A stretch of 64,000 bases of DNA from Gemmatimonadota bacterium (GCA_029863245.1 JAOTVV010000014.1:16781-80780), one strand, 5' to 3'. Numbered from the stretch's first letter, positions 32,541-42,315 are shown. The notes: generated from the sequence alone by a model not told the origin. Numbers and translations: made by a program.

Positions 32541-34319
32541 ATGCCCATGGAGCTGAACGGTCTCGACTGGGCCGTCATCATCGCATACCTAGCCTTCGCC
32601 TTCGGCGTGGGCCTCCTGTTTCGCGCGCGGGCGGGACAGGGCCTCACCGAGTACTTCCTGTCGGGGCGCTCCCTGCCCTGGTGGATCGCCGGCACGTCCA
32701 TGGTGGCCACCACGTTCGCGGCCGACACACCGCTGGCGGTGACGGGGCTCGTGGCGCGGCACGGCCTGGCCGGCAACTGGTTCTGGTGGGCGTTCGCGCT
32801 CGGGGGGATGATCACGGTGTTCGTGTACGCGCGCCTCTGGCGGCGCGCGGAGGTCGTGACCGACGTCGAGCTGATCGAGCTGCGGTACAGCGGAAAACCC
32901 GCCGCCTTTCTGCGTGGGTTTCGGGCGCTCTACATCGCGTTGCTGGTGAATGCGATCATCATCGGGTGGGTCACCGGTGCCATGATCACCGTGCTCCAGC
33001 AGACCGTGTTCGCCGGTCAAAGCGGTGGCGCGGCCAGGGAATGGCTCTTCATCGTGATCCTGCTCGGGATCGTGGGCGTGTACTCCACGATGGCGGGTCT
33101 GTGGGGTGTGGCCATCACGGATTTCGTGCAGTTCTTCCTGGCCATGGCCGGCTCGATCGCACTGGCGGTGCTCGCCGTGAACCACCTGGGCGGAATGGAC
33201 CGCATGCGCGAGCAGGTGATCGCCGCCTTCCCCCAGGGCGAAGAGGCGTTTCGCTTCTTCCCCAACTTCTCGGTCGACGATCCCTGGATGCCGATTGGGA
33301 TCTTCCTGGTCATGCTCTTCGTGCAGTGGTGGGCATCGTGGTACCCGGGCGCCGAGCCGGGCGGCGGCGGGTACGTGGTGCAGCGCATGGCGTCGGCCAA
33401 GGACGAGCGGCACTCGGTGCTCGCCACGCTGTGGTTCCAGATCGCCCACTACTGTGTGCGGCCATGGCCGTGGCTGCTGGTGGCGTTTGCGGCCCTGGCA
33501 CTCTATCCCGACCTGCGGACGCTCGACGACCCGGGCGTCGGCTATCCGAGCGTGATCCGCGATCTCGCGCCGGCTGGCCTCCGCGGCCTCATACTGGTGG
33601 CTTTCTTCGCGGCCTTCATGTCCACCATCTCGACCCAGGTCAACTGGGGCGCGTCGTATCTGGTCAACGACTTCTACAAGCGGTTCCTCAGACCCGACGC
33701 CGACGACCGTCACCTCACGCGCGTCTCGCGCGCGGCCTCGTTGCTCGTGCTGGCGGTGGGGAGCGTGGCGGCCTGGATCATGCGCGACATCTCGGTGGAC
33801 GAGGCGTGGAAGATCCTCGCCGCGTTGGGCGCGGGTACCGGAGCGGTATTCATGCTGCGCTGGTTCTGGTGGCGGATCAATGCGTGGACCGAGATCGTCG
33901 CCATGGTCGTGTCACTCGGCGCGTTCGTGGTCGTGAGTCGGTTCGTCGAGGCGAACGAATACCGGATGGCCATAGTAGCGGGTGTCACGATCGCGGCGTG
34001 GCTTGCCGTGACGTTTGTGACCGCGCCGGAACGCCGAGACACGCTGGAAGCCTTCTATCGCAAGGTCCGTCCCGCCGGTCCCGGGTGGGGACCCGTCGCC
34101 CGGGCGCTGCCGGACGTGCGGCCCGACCGCCATCTGGGCCTCTCCATCCTGGCCGCGCTCCTCGCCGCAGGGATCGTGTACTGCACGATTCCCGCGGTGG
34201 GATTGCTGCTCTTCGGCGAGTACGGAAAGGGCGCGCTGGCATTGGCCGGTGCGGTGGCGTGTGCGGGGGGCGTCGTGGTGGTGCTCAGGCGGATCGGCTG
34301 GGCACAGATCGTGAGCTGA
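32541..34319 (+). CDS. Sodium:solute symporter (SSS family)
   Basis: 592 residues, ATG overlapped by a GAGGAG site in the previous gene's end. About 13-14 hydrophobic segments; family signs include the N-terminal LDWAVIIAYLAFAFGVGLLF, YFLSGRSLPWWIAGTSMVAT with TFAADTP, and the GLRGLILVAFFAAFMSTIST, with NWGASYLVNDFYKRF, that marks the sodium-binding region of SSS transporters. As the last gene of the corrinoid cluster it probably imports the methylated amine that the MttB-like enzyme uses. The transported solute itself cannot be read from the sequence. Confidence 0.9.
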   Translation: MPMELNGLDWAVIIAYLAFAFGVGLLFRARAGQGLTEYFLSGRSLPWWIAGTSMVATTFAADTPLAVTGLVARHGLAGNWFWWAFALGGMITVFVYARLWRRAEVVTDVELIELRYSGKPAAFLRGFRALYIALLVNAIIIGWVTGAMITVLQQTVFAGQSGGAAREWLFIVILLGIVGVYSTMAGLWGVAITDFVQFFLAMAGSIALAVLAVNHLGGMDRMREQVIAAFPQGEEAFRFFPNFSVDDPWMPIGIFLVMLFVQWWASWYPGAEPGGGGYVVQRMASAKDERHSVLATLWFQIAHYCVRPWPWLLVAFAALALYPDLRTLDDPGVGYPSVIRDLAPAGLRGLILVAFFAAFMSTISTQVNWGASYLVNDFYKRFLRPDADDRHLTRVSRAASLLVLAVGSVAAWIMRDISVDEAWKILAALGAGTGAVFMLRWFWWRINAWTEIVAMVVSLGAFVVVSRFVEANEYRMAIVAGVTIAAWLAVTFVTAPERRDTLEAFYRKVRPAGPGWGPVARALPDVRPDRHLGLSILAALLAAGIVYCTIPAVGLLLFGEYGKGALALAGAVACAGGVVVVLRRIGWAQIVS

Positions 34320-34348
34320 AGCTGGAGCGCATGGCGAGGTGAGCCTGA

Positions 34349-34380
34349 ACCGCCTAACCGCTCAACCGCCTAACCGCCTC
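34349..34380 (-). repeat. TAGGCGGT octamer array H
   Basis: Four units, read on the minus strand as GAGGCGGT, TAGGCGGT, TGAGCGGT, TAGGCGGT. It supplies the last codons (EAVRRLSG) and the TAG stop of the kinase gene and lies between convergent genes. Confidence 0.93.
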
Positions 34381-37300
34381 TTTCACCCGGTTCGCCCACA
34401 GGCATTCCGGTTCGGCATTCTCGAACACCTGCATCGCCTTTCGCAGCTCGCGCACCGCGTCGTCCTGCTTGCCCTGGTCGCGCAGGACCAGCGCGTACTC
34501 GTACAGCGTGATGGGGTGATACGGCCTCTGGCGTAGGAGATCTTCAATCCGGCTCTTGGCACCATCGAGATCCCCGGTTGTCCGTTCGCACCTGGCGAGA
34601 CCAAGTGACGCCTCGCGCAGCGTGGGCTGCAACTCGAGCGCCCGCCGATAGCGGGGCATGGCCCGATCGCACGCGCCCCGCAGCTCCAAGGCAAGCGCCA
34701 CCGCGCGCTCCCGCCCCCCTCGGAACTCGCCCACCCCAAACCGCGCCATGAGGGTATCGACCTGGGTGAGCGCGGCCTCGATGCTATCCGCGTCTTCCAG
34801 CTCCTCCGCGATCGTCAATCGACCCAAGCCCAGCAGGGCATCGAACGGGGGCGAGAGCTGCACTTCCAGCGTGCGCAGCGTGTCCCGCGCGACAGCGACC
34901 CGACCAGCACGCACATACTGGCCCAGCCCATCCAACTTGAGTTGTAGCTGGTAGAATGGGATCGCTGCCGCACCCCCCTCGGACCAGCTTCTCTCCATGT
35001 AGTCGACGGCCTGTGACAGCTCGCCGCGACGATCGTGATACGACTGCAGTGCTCGGTACACGTCGGCCCGCTCAGCCGGCGTGCCCGCGGCGCCGAGCGC
35101 CTGGTCCAGCCGTGTCCGAGCGTCATCGAACCGTCCGATATCGAGCGATACTCGCGCGCTCCCGAGCAGTGCATCCACGGCTTCGGGATCGAGCAGCAGG
35201 GCGCGGTCGTACTGCTCCAGCGCCCGCTCGTGATCACCCAGCAGTGCCGACGCTCGTGCGATAGCCTCGTACGAGTCCGGGTCCTCGGGGAAACGCGTGG
35301 CGTAGCGGCGATAGTACTGGAGCGCGCGGTCGTTCCCGCCCTGCACGAGCGCCGTATTGCCGAGTTGCAGAAGCAATTCCGACCGCGTGGTATCGAGCGC
35401 GTACATGGTCTCGAGCTGCACTGTGGCGCTGTCGTACTGGCCCTCTTGCACCAACAGCGTGAACAAGACCTGACGGGCCTGGAAATCGTGGGGGTACAGC
35501 TCCGCATGCATCCGGGCCACTGCGAGTGCCCGTGCCGGATCCTGCCGTTGCAGCCGATAGTGGCTGGTCTTGGCCGCCAGTTGATAGATCTCTGGCAGCT
35601 TGTACGACAACCGGAGCGCCGTCTCGAGCGCCGCCCCGGCGGCCACCGTTTGATTCGCGTAGATGCGGGCTGCAAAGAGCTGAAGGTGCGCCAGCGCGAA
35701 CAGCGAGTCCCGCGCCACCGCGCGCTCCAACGGCGCGACGGCCGCCTGGGGATCCGAGCGCCTCAGCGCCACCACGCCATCGACGAAATCGCGATAGGCG
35801 GCAAGCGACCCGGTCAGCGTCTCGGCGACGGGCAGATCGCGAGCCTCCTCGAGCTGGGCGGCGGGCACGTCGAGATCGCCCTTGAGCGTCTCGGTCAGGC
35901 GATCCACCAGCGCAAACACATCGCCACCCCCAAACTCGTGCTCGGCTATGAGTTGACCGCGCCGGGTCTCGTACACACGGGTCATTACGGTGAGATCGTC
36001 GCCTGAGCCCCTCACCGAGCCCGTGAGGAACCACTCGAAGTGATTGTCGTCGGCCAGTTGTCGCTGCAGCGTGAGCGGCACGTTTAACCCGTCCGCGAAC
36101 CCCTCGCGCTCCAGTCGCTCGAGGACGTTCTCGGGAGTAGAGACGTAGAAGAACAGGTCCTGGAGCAGATCGTGCCCTGCCGCCATGGGGATGCCGTACT
36201 GCAACCACGTGAGCGACGTGTCGTTCTGCGGGTTGTCGAAGAAGAACAACATCACGTTCTTGCGGAATCCCTCCTTGGGGACGCGCCGCGTGATGACGTT
36301 GCCCTCTTCGTCGCGCATGGTCACTTCGGTCGTGGTGGCGCCCAAGTTCGTGTTGCCGAACAGCACGAACAGGACTGCCGCTGCCAGCACGGCGTTGGCC
36401 GGAACACCAAGCTTCTCGACCAGCGACCACCCGTCACCGCGACGACGGTGAGCGAGCAGTGCTACCGTCGGGAGGAAGAGCAGCAACGCGATGCCAACAA
36501 ACGTCGTGAGGTGTGGAGACAGTGCCAGTTGCCCCACCAGCCACTTGGTGAGCGCCACGCCGAGCACGGCGGCTGCAACGTAGATCGCCACGACGCGTGC
36601 CCCGCGCCGGCCCATGAACGCCGTCCACCAAGGCCCGGAGCCCACGGCCTGGATGGCACTGTCGGACGAGGTGTCATCCAGGGCGTGCATGAGATCCTGG
36701 GCGGACTGGATGCGCTCCTGAGGCGCCTTCGCGAGCAGGTGCTCCACCACGGAGGCAACGCCGCGGGGAACGTCCTTCGCCGCGACCGCCAACGACGGCA
36801 CGGGTTCCATGACCTGTCGCGCCAGCGTGCGCTGTGGCGTGTCACCACCGAACGGCGGCTTGCCCGAGAGCATCTCGTACAGCACACACCCGAGCGAGTA
36901 GAGGTCGCTGCGTCCATCGACCTTCGAGTCCCCGCTCGCCTGCTCCGGACTCATGTAGGCGGGCGTGCCCACAGCGAGCCCGATGGCCGTGAGTTGCTCG
37001 CCGCCGGCGGCTTCGGCCGCGCGTGCCACCCCGAAATCGGCCACCATCGCCGTGCCGCCGGCCAAGAGAATGTTCTCCGGCTTGATGTCGCGGTGGACCA
37101 CGTTGCGCTCGTGCGCGAACTCGAGCGCCGTCGCCACCTGACGCGCGATCCGCACCGCGTCGGCCGGCGGAAGCTGCTGCTCGCGGGTGAGCCGCGCACG
37201 CAGGCTCTCGCCCTCGACGTACGGCATCACGTAGTAGAGGAGCCCGTCCGCCTCGCCCGAGTCGTACACGGCAACGATGTGGGGATGCTGCAGATTGGCC

Positions 37301-37500
37301 GTGAGCTGGACCTCCCGAAGGAACCGCTCGGTGCCCAAGTGGGCAGCCAACTCGGGCCTGAGCACCTTGATCGCGACCTGCCGGTCGTGTTTGAGGTCCC
37401 GGGCCAGATACACCGTCGCCATCCCGCCACGGCCGATCTCGCGGTCCACGGCGTACCGCTCCGCCAAGGCGCGCTCGATGCGCTGGATGTGTTCGGTCAT
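34354..37500 (-). CDS. Membrane Ser/Thr protein kinase with long TPR region
   Basis: 1048 residues. Kinase domain 1-275 with GRGGMATVY (23-31), Lys45, HRDIKPEN (Asp138), DFG (155-157), GTPAYMSPEQ. Several transmembrane helices near 300-390 are followed by a TolB-N-like segment and about twelve TPR repeats (for example NDRALQYYRRYATRFPEDPD, ALEQYDRALLLDPEAVDALL). The final eight residues, EAVRRLSG, and the stop are encoded by an octamer array, so the C terminus is probably a recent extension. The gene is divergent from the CARDB-repeat protease gene, with a purine-rich tract in between. Confidence 0.93.
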   Translation of the reverse strand: MTEHIQRIERALAERYAVDREIGRGGMATVYLARDLKHDRQVAIKVLRPELAAHLGTERFLREVQLTANLQHPHIVAVYDSGEADGLLYYVMPYVEGESLRARLTREQQLPPADAVRIARQVATALEFAHERNVVHRDIKPENILLAGGTAMVADFGVARAAEAAGGEQLTAIGLAVGTPAYMSPEQASGDSKVDGRSDLYSLGCVLYEMLSGKPPFGGDTPQRTLARQVMEPVPSLAVAAKDVPRGVASVVEHLLAKAPQERIQSAQDLMHALDDTSSDSAIQAVGSGPWWTAFMGRRGARVVAIYVAAAVLGVALTKWLVGQLALSPHLTTFVGIALLLFLPTVALLAHRRRGDGWSLVEKLGVPANAVLAAAVLFVLFGNTNLGATTTEVTMRDEEGNVITRRVPKEGFRKNVMLFFFDNPQNDTSLTWLQYGIPMAAGHDLLQDLFFYVSTPENVLERLEREGFADGLNVPLTLQRQLADDNHFEWFLTGSVRGSGDDLTVMTRVYETRRGQLIAEHEFGGGDVFALVDRLTETLKGDLDVPAAQLEEARDLPVAETLTGSLAAYRDFVDGVVALRRSDPQAAVAPLERAVARDSLFALAHLQLFAARIYANQTVAAGAALETALRLSYKLPEIYQLAAKTSHYRLQRQDPARALAVARMHAELYPHDFQARQVLFTLLVQEGQYDSATVQLETMYALDTTRSELLLQLGNTALVQGGNDRALQYYRRYATRFPEDPDSYEAIARASALLGDHERALEQYDRALLLDPEAVDALLGSARVSLDIGRFDDARTRLDQALGAAGTPAERADVYRALQSYHDRRGELSQAVDYMERSWSEGGAAAIPFYQLQLKLDGLGQYVRAGRVAVARDTLRTLEVQLSPPFDALLGLGRLTIAEELEDADSIEAALTQVDTLMARFGVGEFRGGRERAVALALELRGACDRAMPRYRRALELQPTLREASLGLARCERTTGDLDGAKSRIEDLLRQRPYHPITLYEYALVLRDQGKQDDAVRELRKAMQVFENAEPECLWANRVKEAVRRLSG

Positions 37501-37580
37501 CGCTCCAGACTCCGGCCGACCAGACCCCGTAATGTACCCATCACCATCACTACGGGCAGCCGGCGGAGATGGAGTCAGAA

Positions 37581-37612
37581 TAGGCGGTTAGGCGGTTGGG
37601 CGGTTAGGCGGA
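37581..37612 (+). repeat. TAGGCGGT octamer array I
   Basis: Four units upstream of the kinase start, followed directly by a GGATCGGG unit of the second repeat family. Confidence 0.9.
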
Positions 37613-37627
37613 TGGATCGGGGATAGA

Positions 37628-37673
37628 CCTTTCCCCTTTCCCTTTTCCCTTTTCCCCTTTCGCCTTTCCCTTG
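37628..37673. repeat. Polypyrimidine/polypurine tract
   Basis: About 46 bases of alternating CCC(C) and TTT(T) runs with a single interruption (CGCC). Purines are on the minus strand, which is the sense strand of the kinase gene. Confidence 0.85.
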
Positions 37674-37810
37674 TTCTAAAGACCCCAACCTCGCCCTCCC
37701 GCAATGACGTGAATCACCCTCAAAATCCACTTCGTCTTTCGGGTTGCCGAGCGTCGCGCCGGACTCCATGTTGGAGATCCGCGTCTTTCCCCCCGGACCG
37801 GAGTTGGCCC

Positions 37811-40800
37811 ATGCGTACGCTCCGCCCCTTGCGACGTGCTGCTATCACCGTCACCATCGTGCTCTCCGCCAGCATGTGGTATGGCTGCTCCGACAGCGCC
37901 CTGGATCCGCTTGCCGGGCCCGAGACCCTGAAGGTGGGCGCGGCCGACGTGCAGGGTCTGCAGAACGCGATCGCGGCACAGGAGCGTCACACGCAGGCAC
38001 TGCTCCGCACCCCCGGGGTGGTCGGGACGGCCGTGGGGTTCCTGCCCAGCGGACGGATCGGCGTGCGGATCTTCGTGACCCATCCCGGCGTGCCCAACCT
38101 GCCAAGCGTGCTGGACGGCATCCCCACGGCACGTGAGGTGACCGGCATGCTGGTGGCGTTCAGCGACCCGACCACTCGGCAGCGTCCCGCACCGGTGGGC
38201 TTCTCGGTAGGCCACCCAGCCATCACGGCCGGCACGATCGGCGCCCGTGTGGTGGATGGCTCGGGGAACGTGTACATCCTCAGCAACAACCACGTGCTCG
38301 CCAACAGCAACGACGCCCTGATCGGCGACCCGGCATACCAGCCGGGACCGTTCGACGGTGGGACGGCCGGCGATCAGATCGCCACGCTGTTCGCCTTCCA
38401 AGCACTCGATTTCGCAGGCGGCCTCAACACCATCGACGCCGCCATTGCCAGCTCCAATACCACCGATCTGGGTAACGCCACTCCGAGTGACGACGGCTAC
38501 GGAGCCCCGAGCTCGGCGATCTTCGGCGACGCGAACGGGGATGGCTTCTTCGACGACAAGACCGCCCTATTGGGCCTCGCGGTCCAGAAGTACGGCCGCA
38601 CCACGGGACTTACGACGGGCCAGATCACCGGCATCAACGCTCAGCTCACCATCTGCTACGAGGTCCAGTTCATCTTCTGCGTGAAGCCGGCGACGTTCGT
38701 CGATCAGCTCATCATCGAGCCGGCCGGGTTCAGCGGCGGCGGGGATTCCGGCTCGCTGATCGTGACCTCCGACGGCAACAACAGCCCGGTGGGATTGCTG
38801 TTCGCCGGGAACGAGACCCAGACCATCGCCAATCGTATCGACCTGGTGCTGGACCACTTCGGGGTCGCGATCGACGGCACCCCGCCCGGCCCGCCCCTCA
38901 CGGACGTAGCGGTCACCGGCGTCAGTGCCACCTCGGAAGTCGTGCAGGGTAACGTGGCCGGCGTAAACGTCACGGTCCGCAATGCGGGTAACCAGAACGT
39001 CACGTCGAGCTTCAACGTGGTTCTGGTGGACGACACTGACGGTGTCACCGTCGGGACGCAGAGCGTCAAGGGTCTCGCGCCGGGCGCCACCACCACGGTC
39101 AGCTTCGACTGGAACACGGCCGGCAGCTCCATCGGCACGCACACGCTCACCGCACATCATGAACTGGCGGATGACGAACCGTCGAACGATCAAAGCTCCA
39201 CGACGATCATCGTGAACGATGTCCCAGTGCCGGTGCTCGACCTTGCGGTCACCAACGTGGCCGCGGTGCCGGAACTGGTCCAGGGCAACATCGCCGGCGT
39301 CAACGTCACGGTCCGTAATGTGGGCGACCTGAGCATGAGTAGCACCTTCAACGTGACCGTCATCGACGCCACCGACGGCGTAACCGTAGGCAGCAAGAGC
39401 ATCGCGGGACTCGCCGTCGGCGCCCAGACCATGGTGACCATCAACTGGAACACGGCGCAAAGCTCGCTTGGCCTGCACACCCTGATTGGACGCCACGAGG
39501 TGCCCGACGCCAACGCGTCGAACGACGAGGGCTCGACGACCGTCCGGGTCAAGGACGCGAGCGGCAACTCACCCATTACCGACATCGCGGTGACCGGCGT
39601 GAGCGCTACATCGGTGCTCCAGGGTGATATCGCGCCCGTGACCGTCACGGTCGAGAACGTAGGGAACCAAGACGTGACCGCCACGTTCGCGGTGACCCTG
39701 GTGGACGACACCGACGGGGTCACGATCGGCACGCAGAGCGTGGCTGGCCTCGCGGCGGGTGCCACGACCACGGTCACGATCGACTGGAACACGGCAGCAA
39801 GCTCGATCGGGAGCCACAGCCTCACCGCGAGCCACGATCTCGCCGACGAAGACGCCGCCAACGATCAGGCCTCGACCATCGTGACGGTGAACGATCCCGG
39901 TGGGCCCACGCCGGTGACCGACATCGCTGTCACCAGCGTGACGGCCGTGCCGGAGCTGGTGCGGGGCAGCATTGCCGGTGTCAACGTCACCGTCCGCAAC
40001 ATGGGCAACCAAGCGGTCGGCGCCACGTTTACTGTGACCGTGGCAGACGCCACCGACGGCGTCACCGCTGGCAGCAAGACCGTGGCCGGACTTGCCGTGG
40101 GAGCCCAAACGACCGTGACCATCAACTGGAACACGACGGGGAGCTCCGTCGGCCCACACACCATCACCGGGACCCATGATTTCGCGGACGAAGGTTCGTC
40201 CAACGATCAGGGCTCGACCACCGTCACCGTCACCGATCCGGGTGGCACCCCCGGAACCGACCTCGCGGTCACCAACGTGGCCGCGCACCCGGAGCTGGTT
40301 CAGGGCAACATCGGCGGCGTCAACATCACGGTCCGGAACCTGGGCAGCCAGAACGTCGGCGCCACCTTCACCGTGACGCTTGTCGACGTGACCGACGGCG
40401 TGACCGTGGGATCCCAAAGCATCGCGGGCCTTGCCGTCGGCGCCCAGACGACCGTGACCATCAACTGGAACACGGCCACGAGTTCGCTCGGCCTGCATAC
40501 GCTCACCGCCAACCACGACTTCCCCGATGACGACCCGTCGAACGACGCGGGCTCGACCACCGTCCGGGTCACCGATCCAAGCGGCGGCTCGCCGACCACC
40601 GACCTGGCTGTCACGAGTCTGAGCGCTGCCTCGGTCCTGCAAGGCGACGTCACGCCCGTGGCCGTGATGGTCGAGAACGTGGGGAACCAAGATGTCACGA
40701 CGCCGTTCAATGTGATCGTGACCGATGCCACCGACGGTGTAACCGTTGGCAGTCAGAGTGTTGCCGGCCTCGCCGCGGGCGCCACCACCACCGTGGCCAT

Positions 40801-42289
40801 CGACTGGAACACGGCCGCGAGCTCGATCGGCACGCACACACTCACCGCCACCCACGATCTCGCCGACGAGAACGCGGCCAACGATCAGGCGTCGATTATC
40901 GCGACGGTGAACGATCCGGGTGGACCTCCACCCTTCACCGATCTCGCGGTCACCAACGTGGCCGCCGTGCCGCAACTGGTGCAGGGGAACATCGCCGGCG
41001 TCAACGTCACGGTCCGCAACGTGGGTGACCAGGCCGTCGGCGCCACGTTCACCGTGACCGTCATCGATGCCACTGACGGGGTGACCGTGAGCAGCACGAC
41101 CATCGCCGGGCTCGCCGTGGGCGCCCAGACGATGGTGACCATCAACTGGAACACCGCCACCAGTTCGCTCGGCCTCCACACGCTCACGGGGCACCACGAG
41201 TACCCGGACGACGATCCCACCAACGATCAGGGTTCGACCACCGTCCGGGTGACCGACCCGAGCGGCGGCTCACCCATTACCGATCTCGCCGTGACGGGCG
41301 TGAGCACGGGGTCGGTGACGCAGGGCGATGTCGCGCCCGTTACCGTGACCGTCGAGAACGTGGGGAACCAGGATGTCGCGACACCGTTTGTCGTAACGCT
41401 GGTGGACGACACTGACGCGATCACGATCGGGTCGCAGAGCGTGGCCGGGCTGACAGCCGGGGCGACCACTACCGTGACGATCGACTGGAACACCACGGGG
41501 AGCACGATCGGGAGCCACACGCTCGCCGCGAGCCACGATCTGGCGGACGAGAACGCCGCCAACGATCAGCAGTCGACGATCGTCACCGTCAACGAGCCCA
41601 CCGGCCCCCCGGCCGTCACGGATCTCGCAGTCACGAACGTGGCCGCCGTGTCACAGCTCGTGCGGGGCAGCATTGCCGGCGTCAACGTCACCGTCGGCAA
41701 CGTGGGCAATCAGAACGTGGGCGCGACGTTCACCGTGACAGTGGTGGATGCCACCGACGGTGTGACAGTGGGAAGCACGACCGTGGCCGGGCTCGGCGTG
41801 GGCGCCCAGACCACGGTAACCATCAACTGGAACACTGCGGGGAGCTCGATCGGCACCCACACCCTCACTGCGAGCCACGACTACGCGGACGACGACGCGT
41901 CCAACGATCAGGGCTCGACCACGGTCACGGTCACCGCGCCGGCGCCGCCCCCCGAGATCCATGTGGGGGATTTGGACGGCACCGGGATCAATAACGGCAG
42001 TAGGTGGTCTGGCACCGTCGAGATCACCGTACACGACCCGAACCACGGTGCCGTGACCGGTGCGCGGGTGGTCGGCTCGTGGAGCAGGAGCACGACCGCG
42101 ACGACCGAATGCACGACCGGCGGCAGCGGCACCTGCACCGTTTCGTTCTCGGGACTCAGGAAGAGGGTGCAGTCCATCACCTTCACGGTGACTAGCGTGA
42201 CGCTGGCGGGGCAGACCTACGTGGCCAGCCAGAACCACGACCCGGACGGGAGCAGCAACGGGACTGCCGTGTCGGTGAACAAGCCGTAG
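37811..42289 (+). CDS. Secreted trypsin-like protein with nine CARDB repeats
   Basis: 1492 residues from the ATG at 37811 (GGAG upstream), with a lipoprotein-type signal (ITVTIVLSASMWYGC). Residues about 35-355 form a chymotrypsin-fold domain with a likely triad His161 (SNNHVLA), Asp209 (NTIDAAIA) and Ser313 (GGGDSGSLI). Then come nine CARDB-type beta-sandwich repeats, period about 113 residues, from about 38893 to 41945, each ending near DLAVT-linkers. A final Ig-like domain (PEIHVGDLDGTGINNG onward) closes the protein. Repeats fall into two kinds: A (VQGNIAGVNVTVRN, NWNTATSSLG) and B (VLQGDIAPVTVTVEN, DWNTAASSIG). Probably a surface-anchored protease or adhesin with a long stalk. A UUCG terminator follows. 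Confidence 0.85.
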   Translation: MRTLRPLRRAAITVTIVLSASMWYGCSDSALDPLAGPETLKVGAADVQGLQNAIAAQERHTQALLRTPGVVGTAVGFLPSGRIGVRIFVTHPGVPNLPSVLDGIPTAREVTGMLVAFSDPTTRQRPAPVGFSVGHPAITAGTIGARVVDGSGNVYILSNNHVLANSNDALIGDPAYQPGPFDGGTAGDQIATLFAFQALDFAGGLNTIDAAIASSNTTDLGNATPSDDGYGAPSSAIFGDANGDGFFDDKTALLGLAVQKYGRTTGLTTGQITGINAQLTICYEVQFIFCVKPATFVDQLIIEPAGFSGGGDSGSLIVTSDGNNSPVGLLFAGNETQTIANRIDLVLDHFGVAIDGTPPGPPLTDVAVTGVSATSEVVQGNVAGVNVTVRNAGNQNVTSSFNVVLVDDTDGVTVGTQSVKGLAPGATTTVSFDWNTAGSSIGTHTLTAHHELADDEPSNDQSSTTIIVNDVPVPVLDLAVTNVAAVPELVQGNIAGVNVTVRNVGDLSMSSTFNVTVIDATDGVTVGSKSIAGLAVGAQTMVTINWNTAQSSLGLHTLIGRHEVPDANASNDEGSTTVRVKDASGNSPITDIAVTGVSATSVLQGDIAPVTVTVENVGNQDVTATFAVTLVDDTDGVTIGTQSVAGLAAGATTTVTIDWNTAASSIGSHSLTASHDLADEDAANDQASTIVTVNDPGGPTPVTDIAVTSVTAVPELVRGSIAGVNVTVRNMGNQAVGATFTVTVADATDGVTAGSKTVAGLAVGAQTTVTINWNTTGSSVGPHTITGTHDFADEGSSNDQGSTTVTVTDPGGTPGTDLAVTNVAAHPELVQGNIGGVNITVRNLGSQNVGATFTVTLVDVTDGVTVGSQSIAGLAVGAQTTVTINWNTATSSLGLHTLTANHDFPDDDPSNDAGSTTVRVTDPSGGSPTTDLAVTSLSAASVLQGDVTPVAVMVENVGNQDVTTPFNVIVTDATDGVTVGSQSVAGLAAGATTTVAIDWNTAASSIGTHTLTATHDLADENAANDQASIIATVNDPGGPPPFTDLAVTNVAAVPQLVQGNIAGVNVTVRNVGDQAVGATFTVTVIDATDGVTVSSTTIAGLAVGAQTMVTINWNTATSSLGLHTLTGHHEYPDDDPTNDQGSTTVRVTDPSGGSPITDLAVTGVSTGSVTQGDVAPVTVTVENVGNQDVATPFVVTLVDDTDAITIGSQSVAGLTAGATTTVTIDWNTTGSTIGSHTLAASHDLADENAANDQQSTIVTVNEPTGPPAVTDLAVTNVAAVSQLVRGSIAGVNVTVGNVGNQNVGATFTVTVVDATDGVTVGSTTVAGLGVGAQTTVTINWNTAGSSIGTHTLTASHDYADDDASNDQGSTTVTVTAPAPPPEIHVGDLDGTGINNGSRWSGTVEITVHDPNHGAVTGARVVGSWSRSTTATTECTTGGSGTCTVSFSGLRKRVQSITFTVTSVTLAGQTYVASQNHDPDGSSNGTAVSVNKP
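38893..41945 (+). repeat. Nine tandem CARDB repeat units within the protease gene
   Basis: Period about 340 bases. Units start near 38893, 39222, 39567, 39907, 40248, 40588, 40928, 41270 and 41611. Types run mixed, A, B, A, A, B, A, B, A. DNA similarity between units of the same type is high, so the array probably grew recently by duplication of A-B pairs. Confidence 0.85.
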
Positions 42290-42315
42290 CAGTCATCGCC
42301 TCCAGCATGACGTGA

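Larger units (their letters stand above)
37501..37810. other. Divergent spacer with octamer array and polypurine tract
   Basis: Contains array I at 37581-37612 (TAGGCGGT, TAGGCGGT, TGGGCGGT, TAGGCGGA) and a polypyrimidine tract at 37628-37673 made of CCCTTT-type repeats. The complementary strand has five or more runs of three or four G separated by A3-4, so a G-quadruplex or triplex is possible. The tract is about 130-170 bases upstream of both divergent genes. Confidence 0.7.

Noticed and set aside
18977..37612. Octamer arrays as a CRISPR array
   Set aside because: Units are 8 bases, directly adjacent and without unique spacers, and no cas genes are present.
38567..41197. Long open frames opposite the CARDB repeats
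   Set aside because: Repetitive antisense translations without a start site; the sense strand has the conserved protein.
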